From an uncultured Kineothrix sp. (GTDB lineage: Bacteria > Bacillota > Clostridia > Lachnospirales > Lachnospiraceae): a stretch of DNA of 32,972 bases. The notes under the pieces are model-generated. The model saw only the letters and a program-made list of their open reading frames with translations. It made no database searches and was not told the DNA's origin. Below, piece after piece: positions 7,893 through 14,989 of the stretch (position 1 is the stretch's first letter; each line of letters begins with the position of its first letter). The stretch covers positions 1 through 32,972 of the forward strand of contig CAJUMD010000030.1 in the NCBI GenBank assembly GCA_910587275.1. Direction: 5' to 3'. The translations under genes and the position numbers were made by a program.

Positions 7893-8969
7893 TCATATAA
7901 AATTCACATGCTCCCCCGGATGCCGCAGTTCATCCAAATACTTATTGATTTCATCCAGCCTGCATGCTTCCCGGCATACCTTATTAATATCCAATTCATC
8001 CAGCCGCCGTATGATTTCCTGTCTCCGTTCCCCTTCCCATATATCCGCAAAAGTCTGTTCATAAATATTCCCGTAACGGAATTCTTCCGTCCCGATATGC
8101 GCCACACACGGCCAGACATTTCCTTTCGCATCGATATGGGTCATAAACGGCAAACCGTGACACTGTTTATAACACTTCCCATGGTGCATCTTCTTCATGG
8201 CATTTGCCCTGAAATAAACCGCAAAATCATCCGAAACGTACTGTTTTAAATCCTGTTCCAGTTCCAGCATGGCATCATAATCAATCTGAAACGTATTTTC
8301 ACTGTGAAGGTGCTGGGAATACGGCTTTACCGTCAGGTAATCGACACCGATTTCCTTTAACTGCCTCGCCATGTCCGGAAGCTGTCCCATATTATCCGGC
8401 AAAAGCAGGCATTGTACGCCCAGCGTGGTTTTTAACTTTTGGTCCTTCTTAATCCGTACCGCATCCGACAGGTTTGTCCTGACGCGTTCCAAATCCCCCG
8501 GCTTTCCCCGTTGTATCCGGTCATAGGAACGTTCCTCCATGCCTGCCACGCTGAACCGAATCCACGTGAATGCGCCAAGGCATTCTTTTGCCTTATCTTC
8601 CGTCAGCAGGACACCGTTTGTACTCATTGCCACATCCACACCGCAGGCACGGATGCCGTTTGCGATATCCGGCATGTCCTTATTTAAAAGCGGTTCCCCT
8701 TCCCCGGAGCAGATGACGCTTTTTAAACCCTTTTTCCCCATTTGGGAAATGTCCCGGAGAATGGTATCTTTATCCAAAAAATCAGGCCGGTACCCGATAT
8801 AATCCACGGCACAGAACACGCACCGGTGGTTGCAGGCGCCGCTTGGGGATATTTCCACTTCGATGGGATAAATATTCTCCCCCTTCATCCATCTTGCCAC
8901 CGTTTCGGGATGGTATATTAACTTGTGTGAATCCATTCTGATGTTATCCGCCATACGCTTTTTCTCCAT
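7893..8969 (-). CDS. Radical SAM protein with SPASM-like C-terminus (copy 2)
   Basis: 358 residues. The radical SAM motif is CNHRCVFC (Cys46, 50, 53), followed by SGEGEPLL, a SAM-contact motif. The C-terminal region has CYKQCHGLPF, VWPCVAH and VCREAC, consistent with auxiliary Fe-S ligands of a SPASM/twitch domain. It ends HVNFI, like its paralogue at 2932-4002 (HPNFI). The substrate is unknown; a sugar or nucleotide-sugar modification is likely from context. The ATG follows an AGGA with 5-nt spacing. It is isolated between the two inverted-repeat cassettes, with a bidirectional terminator-like hairpin just upstream, so it may rely on readthrough or an unseen promoter. Confidence 0.75.
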   Translation of the reverse strand: MEKKRMADNIRMDSHKLIYHPETVARWMKGENIYPIEVEISPSGACNHRCVFCAVDYIGYRPDFLDKDTILRDISQMGKKGLKSVICSGEGEPLLNKDMPDIANGIRACGVDVAMSTNGVLLTEDKAKECLGAFTWIRFSVAGMEERSYDRIQRGKPGDLERVRTNLSDAVRIKKDQKLKTTLGVQCLLLPDNMGQLPDMARQLKEIGVDYLTVKPYSQHLHSENTFQIDYDAMLELEQDLKQYVSDDFAVYFRANAMKKMHHGKCYKQCHGLPFMTHIDAKGNVWPCVAHIGTEEFRYGNIYEQTFADIWEGERRQEIIRRLDELDINKVCREACRLDEINKYLDELRHPGEHVNFI

Positions 8970-9062
8970 TCATTTCCTGGTTACGGTTACAACTTACGGG
9001 AAACGGATTCCCCTGTAAGCTGCGCTTCCGCGTCAAACAGGGATAAGCTCCAAAACAACAGA
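8970..9062. other. Leader region upstream of radical SAM copy 2
   Basis: No gene. It contains an imperfect hairpin at about 8992-9018 (CTTACGGGAA pairing with TTCCCCTGTAAG, one bulge) within the putative 5' leader. I could not find a convincing -35/-10 pair here on the minus strand. Confidence 0.35.
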
Positions 9063-9123
9063 AAAAACCTGATGTAAACGATGTTTGTCTGTCCGACAAT
9101 TTCATACTTTACATCAGGTTTTT
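9063..9123 (-). terminator. Bidirectional terminator-like hairpin at the end of cassette B
   Basis: AAAAACCTGATGTAAA at 9063-9078 pairs perfectly over 16 bp with 9108-9123, leaving a loop of about 29 nt. Each strand ends the stem in a T-run, so it could stop transcription in both directions. The right arm lies inside the cassette B left inverted repeat, so the terminator is partly built from the repeat itself. Confidence 0.6.
9095..9122. repeat. Cassette B left inverted repeat
   Basis: Core CAATTTCATACTTTACAT flanked by GA and CAGGTTTT. It matches the reverse complement of 9704-9731 at 26 of 28 positions and shares its core with the cassette A repeats. Confidence 0.8.
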
Positions 9124-9278
9124 CTTTATTAATCAAATACTTAGTTTGTATTTTTTAGCTTATTGCCAGTTCAAAATTCTCCTGGTAATCCATCATGTCT
9201 TTACAAAAATATACCTTTCTATTATATGGATTCATAATAAGGATAATCTGCCGCAAAATCAGGCACTTAACCGAAAAT

Positions 9279-9551
9279 CTATTCTTCTCTATACTCGTAC
9301 TGTACACCGATTGCACCTCCATTGTTATAGCTTCCTCCAATACAACAGATTTTCCCCTCCGTCTGCAACCTGTCCCGTTCGTCAATCAATTCATGCAGCG
9401 ATTCTTCCGATGTACTGACACAATACAAATACCCGTCATTATCCGCAATTTTATCCCAACCGTCGATAATACATAAATACTTGCAATTCTTATACAGACT
9501 CTCAATTTCATTATCCGTCCTAAGTACCTTTTCATCCAAAATTTTTAGCAT
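9279..9551 (-). CDS. Small cassette protein (copy B), unknown function
   Basis: 90 residues from the ATG at 9551, preceded by GGAGG with 7-nt spacing. An in-frame start further upstream (9653) would lie upstream of the promoter's -10 box, so it is rejected. The protein starts MLKIL, has a middle G-LYCVSTSEESLHEL and a C-terminal half CCIGGSYNNGGAIGVQYEY, matching the cassette A protein in pattern. No known domain is recognised. The pairing with a retropepsin-like ORF seen in cassette A is absent here. Confidence 0.6.
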   Translation of the reverse strand: MLKILDEKVLRTDNEIESLYKNCKYLCIIDGWDKIADNDGYLYCVSTSEESLHELIDERDRLQTEGKICCIGGSYNNGGAIGVQYEYREE

Positions 9552-9599
9552 TCCGCATCCTCCATTCCGCCATAAACACGAAAAAACTACCTTGCATTC

Positions 9600-9628
9600 A
9601 TTATAACAGATGGTCTGCCTATGGTCAA
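9600..9628 (-). promoter_or_regulatory. Sigma-A-type promoter of cassette B
   Basis: TTGACC (9623-9628) and a perfect TATAAT (9600-9605) with 17-bp spacing on the minus strand, about 50 bp upstream of the small gene's ATG. It supports real transcription of the cassette. Confidence 0.7.
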
Positions 9629-9703
9629 TGCAGTATCGAATATACGTTCTCAATGTATCATTTTTGAATCTTTCTAATTGCAGCTGGCAAGATACACGGC
9701 AGC

Positions 9704-9731
9704 AAAACCTAATATAAAGTATGAAATTGTC
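9704..9731. repeat. Cassette B right inverted repeat
   Basis: Reverse complement of the left end at 26 of 28 positions. It continues outward as AAGGTTCC, as at the right end of cassette A, and lies only about 35 bp from the stop of the HldE-like gene. Confidence 0.8.
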
Positions 9732-9765
9732 AAGGTTCCGTTTCCCAATCCTTCTTTGTATTCCT

Positions 9766-11334
9766 CTATATATTCATCAACGTACTCGCATATTTCAGCA
9801 CGTTCACCTTTTCCACCGCTTCCTTGTTTCCCACGATATTTGCCCCAAGCGCGCCGCCGATGTTTCCCATAAAGGTCCCCACTTCCGCAGACGCCCCTGC
9901 CGCGGTAAAGATTCCTGCCATGGCAAGGAATGCATCCCCTGCCCCAATGGTGTCCTTCACGCTTAACGTAAACGCGGGAGCTTCATGGATGTCCTGTCCG
10001 CTTATTCCGTATGCGCCTTCCGCTCCCCTCGTGAGCCATCCGTTCCCCTTTAAATGGCCGGCGAGTTTCTGCAGGCTGAGCTTCTCCTCCTGCACATGTT
10101 CCGGGAATGCCAGTTTCAGCTCTTTCTGGTCCAGGGAAAAAGCGTCTGCCCTGTGGTACTTGGTAATCACGTTAAGCCCCATATTCGTGGAATTTGCCTG
10201 GCAGTTGAGAACCAGGTATCTTGCTTTCTCCTGAAGGATATCCATAACCTCCCGGTCCATCAGTCCGTGCCCGAAATCGCACAGGAATACGGCATCATAA
10301 TCACCGGTCCTTTCCTTCAGTTTTTCCTTGAACCTCGCATAAGTATCTTCCTCATACCCTGCCTTTTCCGGTATGTTATTAACCGCAAGTATCTTCCGGT
10401 ATTCTTCCCTTTTCTGGTTCCTGGTCAGGTACCGGTGCTTTACAATCGTGGGAAAAACATGGCTGTATTCCAGGTTAAGCTGCATCTTATCCGCCAGCGC
10501 ATCGAAAATGCCAAGGCGCATGTTCTTTTCGTCGCCGATGATGGACATCACCGTCACATGCTCCGTAAAAGTCGCAAGATGCCTTGCCACGGCAAGCGCC
10601 CCGCCCAAATATTCCTCCGAACTGTTTAACCTTGCCGAGTACCCCGTATCCTTTGACATCATCCCCTGCACACTGCAATAGGTATAACGGTCTATGATGA
10701 CGTCGCCGACAACCAAAACTTTAAGACGGCCTGCACGTTCCGCATACTCCCGAATTTCCTGCATGTCATGCCTTTCCTTAAAGTCCTCCATGTAACGGAT
10801 GACTTCTTCCGACAACCCGGACATGGCGGTATTAATGAGTTTCGTGGAACTGAAAACCTGACCCGTGGTAAACCCGATTCTTCCCCCGTGTTTCTCCACC
10901 AATGCCTTTTCCCCGGCAATCTTTCCCGTAATGTCGTTTTCTTCCTTTGCGTATTCCTCCCCTTTGACATAAATGTCCGGTTCCACGCATGCAATGATAT
11001 CGTCCACGGTATACCCTTCCGACAGCAGGACATAATCCACACATTCCAGCGCCGCCAGTACCTTCATACGCATTTCGTCATTAAAATACGGTCTGCCTGG
11101 TCCTTTACGGACATATGCCGCCGCCGTAATGGAAACAACCAGTATGTCCGCCATCTCCTTTGCCTGCTCCAAATGGATGACATGCCCCGGATGCACCAGG
11201 TCAAATACCCCATGGCATAACGCAACGGTCTTTCCTTCCCTTGCCAGTTCCGGCTTGATTTCCGTGCGGAATTGTTCTTTTGCCACAATTTTTAATTGTC
11301 CTTTTGCCGCAATTTCTGCTTCCTTTTTTCCCAT
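9766..11334 (-). CDS. Bifunctional heptose nucleotidyltransferase-kinase, HldE-like with reversed domain order
   Basis: 522 residues. Residues about 30-170 are a cytidylyltransferase-superfamily domain (HGVFDLVHPGHVIHLEQAK, with HxGH, and GPGRPYFNDEMR). Residues about 205-520 are a PfkB/ribokinase-type kinase (LKVLVVGDVIIDRY, DFGHGLMD, and the catalytic DTIGAGDAF). In E. coli HldE the kinase is N-terminal and the nucleotidyltransferase C-terminal; here the order is inverted. Expected roles are phosphorylation of heptose-7-phosphate at C1 and, after GmhB, nucleotidyl transfer to give NDP-heptose (ADP by analogy with HldE, not proven). It is the last gene of the heptose block, starting 14 bp after the epimerase stop. 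The ATG has AAAGGAT about 9 nt upstream. Confidence 0.8.
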   Translation of the reverse strand: MGKKEAEIAAKGQLKIVAKEQFRTEIKPELAREGKTVALCHGVFDLVHPGHVIHLEQAKEMADILVVSITAAAYVRKGPGRPYFNDEMRMKVLAALECVDYVLLSEGYTVDDIIACVEPDIYVKGEEYAKEENDITGKIAGEKALVEKHGGRIGFTTGQVFSSTKLINTAMSGLSEEVIRYMEDFKERHDMQEIREYAERAGRLKVLVVGDVIIDRYTYCSVQGMMSKDTGYSARLNSSEEYLGGALAVARHLATFTEHVTVMSIIGDEKNMRLGIFDALADKMQLNLEYSHVFPTIVKHRYLTRNQKREEYRKILAVNNIPEKAGYEEDTYARFKEKLKERTGDYDAVFLCDFGHGLMDREVMDILQEKARYLVLNCQANSTNMGLNVITKYHRADAFSLDQKELKLAFPEHVQEEKLSLQKLAGHLKGNGWLTRGAEGAYGISGQDIHEAPAFTLSVKDTIGAGDAFLAMAGIFTAAGASAEVGTFMGNIGGALGANIVGNKEAVEKVNVLKYASTLMNI

Positions 11335-11348
11335 GCCGTCAAAATCCT

Positions 11349-12347
11349 TTATTTTCCCAAATATTTAAACCAGTCCTGTGTTGCTTCCCCTATGCTGTCA
11401 GGCGTCCATACCGGCGCTTTCCGCCAGTATTCGATGTTGTCCAAAACCTTACGCACTCCTTCTTCAAAAGTGACTTTGGCCCTCCAGCCAAGCGCCCCTT
11501 CTATCTTCGCGGTATCCGCAAAGGTACAGTCCGGTTCCCCCGGTCGTTTCGGGATATGGGTTACTTCCCCGCCCAGCAGTTCGCAAAGCCGGTTCACCGA
11601 ATAAGTCCCTCCGCTGCCCACGTTAAAGGTATCCTGTACCACGTCCGACACCGCCGCCGTATAAAAAGCATCCGCAATGTCCGTCACATAAGTAAAATCC
11701 CTGGTCTGGTTCCCGTCGCCCACCACGGTAAAAGGCTTACCGGCAAGTTTCTGCGCCAAAAACACGCCGAATACCGCCCCGTATGTCCCCGATGTCCTGG
11801 AACGCGTCCCATATACGTTAAACAGCCGGAGCGTTACGACAGGAAGTCCGTACACCTGTCCCCAATGGAGCACGGTTTCCTCCCCCAGCCGCTTCGTCAG
11901 CGCATAAGGGTACTGCGGACGGATCTGTGCCGTTTCCTTCGTCGGGTATTCATCGGGAATCCCGTAGCAGGACGAGGATGCCGCGTACACGAGTTTCCGT
12001 ATACCGGCATTTTTCGCACATTCCACCACATTGTAGGTACCGAGCACGTTTGACGAATAATATTCCCAGGGTTTTTGGATGGACGGAACGATATCCGCCA
12101 ATGCCGCAAAATGGAATACGTAATCCACCCCCTGGAATACGGGCTCTATCTCCTCCCTGTTCCTGATATCCATGTGATGGATGGTCAGATTGGGATTGTC
12201 CTTTTGATGGTCAAGGTTTTCCGGCCTCCCTGTTGTCCAGTTATCAATAACCCTGACCGTATGTCCTTCCGCCAGCAGCCGGTCTACCATATGCGAACCG
12301 ATAAAACCGCAGCCTCCCGTTACTAATGAAACTACATCTGAAACCAT
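11349..12347 (-). CDS. NAD-dependent epimerase/dehydratase (extended SDR)
   Basis: About 332 residues with the NAD-binding VTGGCGFIGSHMVDRLL at residues 9-25, an acidic VIDNW at the end of the second strand, a serine-rich YAASSSCYG and the catalytic YALTK (YxxxK). This is an extended short-chain dehydrogenase like UDP-sugar 4-epimerases. Within a heptose operon it may epimerise or modify the NDP-heptose, but it is not an obvious HldD, so the specificity is open. The ATG at 12347 follows GGAGGA with 7-nt spacing; the reading frame is open further upstream into the GmhB gene, but that extension lacks a Rossmann match and is rejected. It starts about 47 bp after the GmhB stop. Confidence 0.8.
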   Translation of the reverse strand: MVSDVVSLVTGGCGFIGSHMVDRLLAEGHTVRVIDNWTTGRPENLDHQKDNPNLTIHHMDIRNREEIEPVFQGVDYVFHFAALADIVPSIQKPWEYYSSNVLGTYNVVECAKNAGIRKLVYAASSSCYGIPDEYPTKETAQIRPQYPYALTKRLGEETVLHWGQVYGLPVVTLRLFNVYGTRSRTSGTYGAVFGVFLAQKLAGKPFTVVGDGNQTRDFTYVTDIADAFYTAAVSDVVQDTFNVGSGGTYSVNRLCELLGGEVTHIPKRPGEPDCTFADTAKIEGALGWRAKVTFEEGVRKVLDNIEYWRKAPVWTPDSIGEATQDWFKYLGK

Positions 12348-12393
12348 ATCTTTTTCCTCCCTTTTCTGCTCCGAATATCCACCGGAACCTTTT

Positions 12394-12933
12394 TTACAGG
12401 ATTCCCGGCACATCCCTTAAATCGCGGAATACGTAATCCGGCTCCACCGCAAACTCTAACCCTGCCGTCCCGTAACCGGATTCCAGCAGAATAGTCCGTA
12501 TGCCGGCGTTTTTTCCCGTCAGGATATCGCTTGCCCTGTCACCGACCATCCAGGATTTATCCATGTCAACCGTAAAATCTTTCCGTGCCGCTTCCAGCAT
12601 TCCCATGGAAGGTTTGCGGCATGTACATATCCCTGCATACCCTTCCATGCATCCCTCCGGGTGGTGCGGGCAGTAATAAACGGCATCCACACCGGTTTGC
12701 CGTATCAGACGGTCATTCATTTCACCCAGCGTTTCTTCGGTAAACAGTCCTTTTGCTATACCGCCCTGATTGGTGACCACAATCGCAATGAAACCTTTCT
12801 CCCTTATCCGCCGGACACATTCCCGGGCATATGGGAATATTTCCATATCTTCCGGTGAAACCACATATCCTTTTTCTTTGGTGAGCACCCCGTCCCTGTC
12901 CAGGAACACGGCGGGTTTTCCTTTTGCCAGCAT
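12394..12933 (-). CDS. gmhB: D-glycero-D-manno-heptose 1,7-bisphosphate 7-phosphatase-like (HAD)
   Basis: 179 residues, the usual length for GmhB. HAD motif I is FLDRDGVLTKEKGYV (Asp12 nucleophile, Asp14). Motif II lies in VVTNQGGIAKGLFTEE, a zinc-loop-like stretch is CPHHPEGC...CTCRKPSMGM, and motif IV is WMVGDRASDI. The enzyme removes the 7-phosphate from heptose 1,7-bisphosphate; histidinol-phosphate phosphatases share this fold, but the neighbours (GmhA and an HldE-like protein) make the heptose role much more likely. It directly follows GmhA: its ATG at 12933 sits one base after the GmhA stop. The symbol is by family and context. Confidence 0.85.
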   Translation of the reverse strand: MLAKGKPAVFLDRDGVLTKEKGYVVSPEDMEIFPYARECVRRIREKGFIAIVVTNQGGIAKGLFTEETLGEMNDRLIRQTGVDAVYYCPHHPEGCMEGYAGICTCRKPSMGMLEAARKDFTVDMDKSWMVGDRASDILTGKNAGIRTILLESGYGTAGLEFAVEPDYVFRDLRDVPGIL

Positions 12934-12934
12934 A

Positions 12935-13525
12935 CTATATGTTTACCCCGTCCCTTTCCATCATTAAGTCCACAATCTGCTGGAGCATCAGGTTATGGAT
13001 GGATTCCACGATGCCGTACCGCTTACTTGGGACATAGACATTCACGCTCCCCTGCCGTTTTGCCCGGTTATCCGGTTCAAATCCGGTAAACGTAATGATA
13101 TCGGCACCTTTCCTTTTTGCCACATCAAGGACATTGACGATGTTTTGGGAATTGCCTGAACTGCTGATGGCAACTACCAAGTCATTCCCATGCAGCAGGA
13201 ATTCCAACGGTTTGGAAAAAATATATTCATACCCGTAATCATTCCCCATGCAGGTCGTCACGGCATTATCGTATAGACTGTATGTATTCATACCGCCGTT
13301 TTTCATGAAATCCGCCGTCATATGGCTCGCAATTGCGCTGCTTCCCCCGTTTCCCACGAAGAATAGGCGGGAACGGTCCCGTTTATGTCCGGTAAACGTA
13401 TCCAGCAGAAAGCGGATTCCCTCGTCATAATCTGTACATTTGCGGGAAGTCCCCTGCCAGATTTCCGTATGTTCCAACGTCTGCATCAATTCCCTGATAT
13501 ACGAATCCTTAAATGCCCCCCCCAT
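12935..13525 (-). CDS. gmhA: Sedoheptulose-7-phosphate isomerase-like SIS protein
   Basis: 196 residues with the SIS-domain phosphosugar motifs FVGNGGSSAIASHMTADFMK (about 56-75) and AISSSGNSQNIVNVL. GmhA converts sedoheptulose 7-phosphate to D-glycero-D-manno-heptose 7-phosphate, the first step of heptose activation; the length and the next genes (GmhB, epimerase, HldE-like) agree. DiaA-type SIS proteins are the main alternative and are unlikely here. The ATG is the first codon of a G8 run (ATG GGG GGG GCA), and its ribosome binding site GAGGTG lies inside the end of the preceding gene. Slippage in this run would shift the frame immediately after the start and abolish translation. Confidence 0.85.
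   Translation of the reverse strand: MGGAFKDSYIRELMQTLEHTEIWQGTSRKCTDYDEGIRFLLDTFTGHKRDRSRLFFVGNGGSSAIASHMTADFMKNGGMNTYSLYDNAVTTCMGNDYGYEYIFSKPLEFLLHGNDLVVAISSSGNSQNIVNVLDVAKRKGADIITFTGFEPDNRAKRQGSVNVYVPSKRYGIVESIHNLMLQQIVDLMMERDGVNI
13516..13523 (-). repeat. G8 homopolymer tract at the start codon of the GmhA-like gene
   Basis: Eight C on the plus strand. On the coding strand the run includes the G of the start ATG and the next two glycine codons plus the first base of the alanine codon. The gene is in frame at length eight. Confidence 0.9.
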
Positions 13526-13530
13526 TGTAT

Positions 13531-14871
13531 TTACACCTCTACATTCTGCAGCATCACCGGTTTCCCCGTCACTTTATAAATTCTTGCCACGCTGCTGCCG
13601 TCGCCGTAATACGCATCACTGAGCGCCACCGCCCGGTCCATGTCCGCGCTGTCGTCATAAATTCCCCAGCCTTCTTCCCGGTACCGGATAACCATTTTTT
13701 CATATTCCGTCCATAGCTGCGGAAGCATACTTTGGATGGTTGCCTGAATGAGCGGATGCGGACGCCACAGGAGGGCAATTTCCTTTTGGTTTTCCCGGAA
13801 TGCGCGGAATACCCGTCCCATCTTTTCCAGCATCTTTTCCTTGCTTGTGAGCAGCGAACCAATGCTGGTGTTATAAAAAATTATTTTCTTCCAGGTTCCG
13901 TCGGGTTTTTGAATGATTTCCATCCATTCGTCCGGTATGTCCAAATCTTCTTTCCTGGTGTTAACCGCTTTGTCAATCTTAGGGGAGCCAAGCCCTAAGA
14001 TTTTCTCCTCCCAGCCGCTCCTGCTTTCCTCCCCAAACGTTTCCGTCAAAACCTTGATGTAGACCTTGCGCATATTTTCTGACTGTACGACCACTTTATC
14101 TGCATGGAATACGGCAGGCGTCAGGCAGTAATGTTTCATCCCCTCTATGTCGGCATCATCCGCCAAATCCCTTTCATCCAAAACAAAGTAAGGAATATAG
14201 ATTAAGCGGTCCGTAACCTTTTTCAGCTTCTCCGAATAGAAAAACGGATGTATGCTTGTTACCAGATTACAATTATCATATGGATTATGTATGAATATCA
14301 TATCCGGGTGATGTGCGCCGAAATCAAAAGTCTCGTAAGCGGTAACCGGCACATATGACGGATACTGATCCCCTTCATAGTGCATCTGCCCAAACGTACC
14401 GTCCGGTTTCCTGTCATAATAGGGAATCGGGATGACATAGGCATCGCAGTCAGGATCTTCTTTTGCAGCCCTCCAAACGCTTTCCAGGGAATCCCACATG
14501 GATGCCTTATAAGGGAGAAACACGGCTTCCCTGCGCACTTTAATATCATTCCGTATGCTGTTTTCCGCCGGAAGGAGGGATTTACGCAGTTTTTTGTGCG
14601 CCTTGTCCGCATCCATCCCCTGCTCCGTCATTTCCTGGTGGACCTGGTAAACACGCTCGCAGTATTGCTCCAAAAGCGGGATGGCAGGCGCAGTATCACC
14701 TTCCACCTGCTCAATCAGGTTTCCCAGTTCGACAGCGCCTTCCTGGCACTGTACCAGCAGGTCTGCGGCGGCGGTAATGTTTTTGCCGGCGATTGCTTTC
14801 CGGATTTCGTCATGTGCCTGTCCGAGCAGCTTGATAAATTCTTCCGCCTGCTCTTTTTGTGCTTTCCTCAT
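13531..14871 (-). CDS. CDP-glycerol glycerophosphotransferase-like (TagB/TagF-type GT-B) protein
   Basis: 446 residues. The N-terminal 120 residues are helical and charged, possibly coiled coil. The remainder resembles the TagB/TagF glycerophosphotransferase fold: FIHNPYDNCNLVTSIHP, then LLWRPHPLIQATI, then LSDAYYGDGSSVARIYKVTGKPVML, which matches the family's HP and DxSS...GKP motifs. Such enzymes move glycerol- or ribitol-phosphate from a CDP-alditol to a glycan or lipid. No membrane segment is visible. The TagD-like fusion at 30933 could supply the CDP-alditol. The start is the ATG at 14871, spaced 6 nt from GAGGAG; the ATG two codons earlier overlaps the ribosome binding site. The gene ends 5 bp before the GmhA start. 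Confidence 0.6.
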   Translation of the reverse strand: MRKAQKEQAEEFIKLLGQAHDEIRKAIAGKNITAAADLLVQCQEGAVELGNLIEQVEGDTAPAIPLLEQYCERVYQVHQEMTEQGMDADKAHKKLRKSLLPAENSIRNDIKVRREAVFLPYKASMWDSLESVWRAAKEDPDCDAYVIPIPYYDRKPDGTFGQMHYEGDQYPSYVPVTAYETFDFGAHHPDMIFIHNPYDNCNLVTSIHPFFYSEKLKKVTDRLIYIPYFVLDERDLADDADIEGMKHYCLTPAVFHADKVVVQSENMRKVYIKVLTETFGEESRSGWEEKILGLGSPKIDKAVNTRKEDLDIPDEWMEIIQKPDGTWKKIIFYNTSIGSLLTSKEKMLEKMGRVFRAFRENQKEIALLWRPHPLIQATIQSMLPQLWTEYEKMVIRYREEGWGIYDDSADMDRAVALSDAYYGDGSSVARIYKVTGKPVMLQNVEV

Positions 14872-14989
14872 GTGCATCTCCTCTTAATTCATGACAATTC
14901 TTTCTGTGTGCAAGGGACCAGGTAAACCCGGATGCAAACCATCCCCTGCACATGCAGCAACTGCCATGAAGGTTGTTGGCTTATGGCAA
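14872..14989. other. Structured spacer between the Rossmann protein and the TagB/TagF-like gene
   Basis: 118 bp without a gene. A hairpin at 14963-14987 (GCCAT-AAG pairing with CTT-ATGGC, one bulged base) follows the upstream stop almost immediately but has no T-run. I see no convincing promoter. This is the longest clean spacer in the right half of the operon, so it may mark a module boundary. Confidence 0.35.

Larger units (their letters stand above)
9095..9731 (-). mobile_element. Cassette B: inverted-repeat-bounded element with one clear small gene
   Basis: About 0.64 kb bounded by a 28-bp imperfect inverted repeat of the same family as cassette A. It holds a near-consensus promoter (9600-9628), a 90-residue gene homologous to the first gene of cassette A, and about 150 bp of downstream sequence with no convincing gene. 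No transposase is seen. Lies between the HldE-like gene and radical SAM copy 2. Sequence divergence between the two cassettes, apart from the ends and the first ORF, suggests independent or old insertions. Confidence 0.5.

Noticed and set aside
9155..9385. Small minus-strand ORF after the cassette B gene
   Set aside because: Its start lies inside the end of the upstream gene without a ribosome binding site, and its sequence does not resemble the second gene of cassette A or any known domain.
9554..9653. Upstream extension of the cassette B small protein
   Set aside because: It would start upstream of the -10 box of a near-consensus promoter; the ATG at 9551 has a proper ribosome binding site and aligns with the cassette A protein.
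10054..10629. Long plus-strand open frames over the heptose genes
   Set aside because: They are antisense to well-supported genes, lack domain motifs and have no good ribosome binding sites.
14963..14987. Hairpin after the stand-alone Rossmann gene as a terminator
   Set aside because: The stem is short and bulged and has no T-run on the coding strand.
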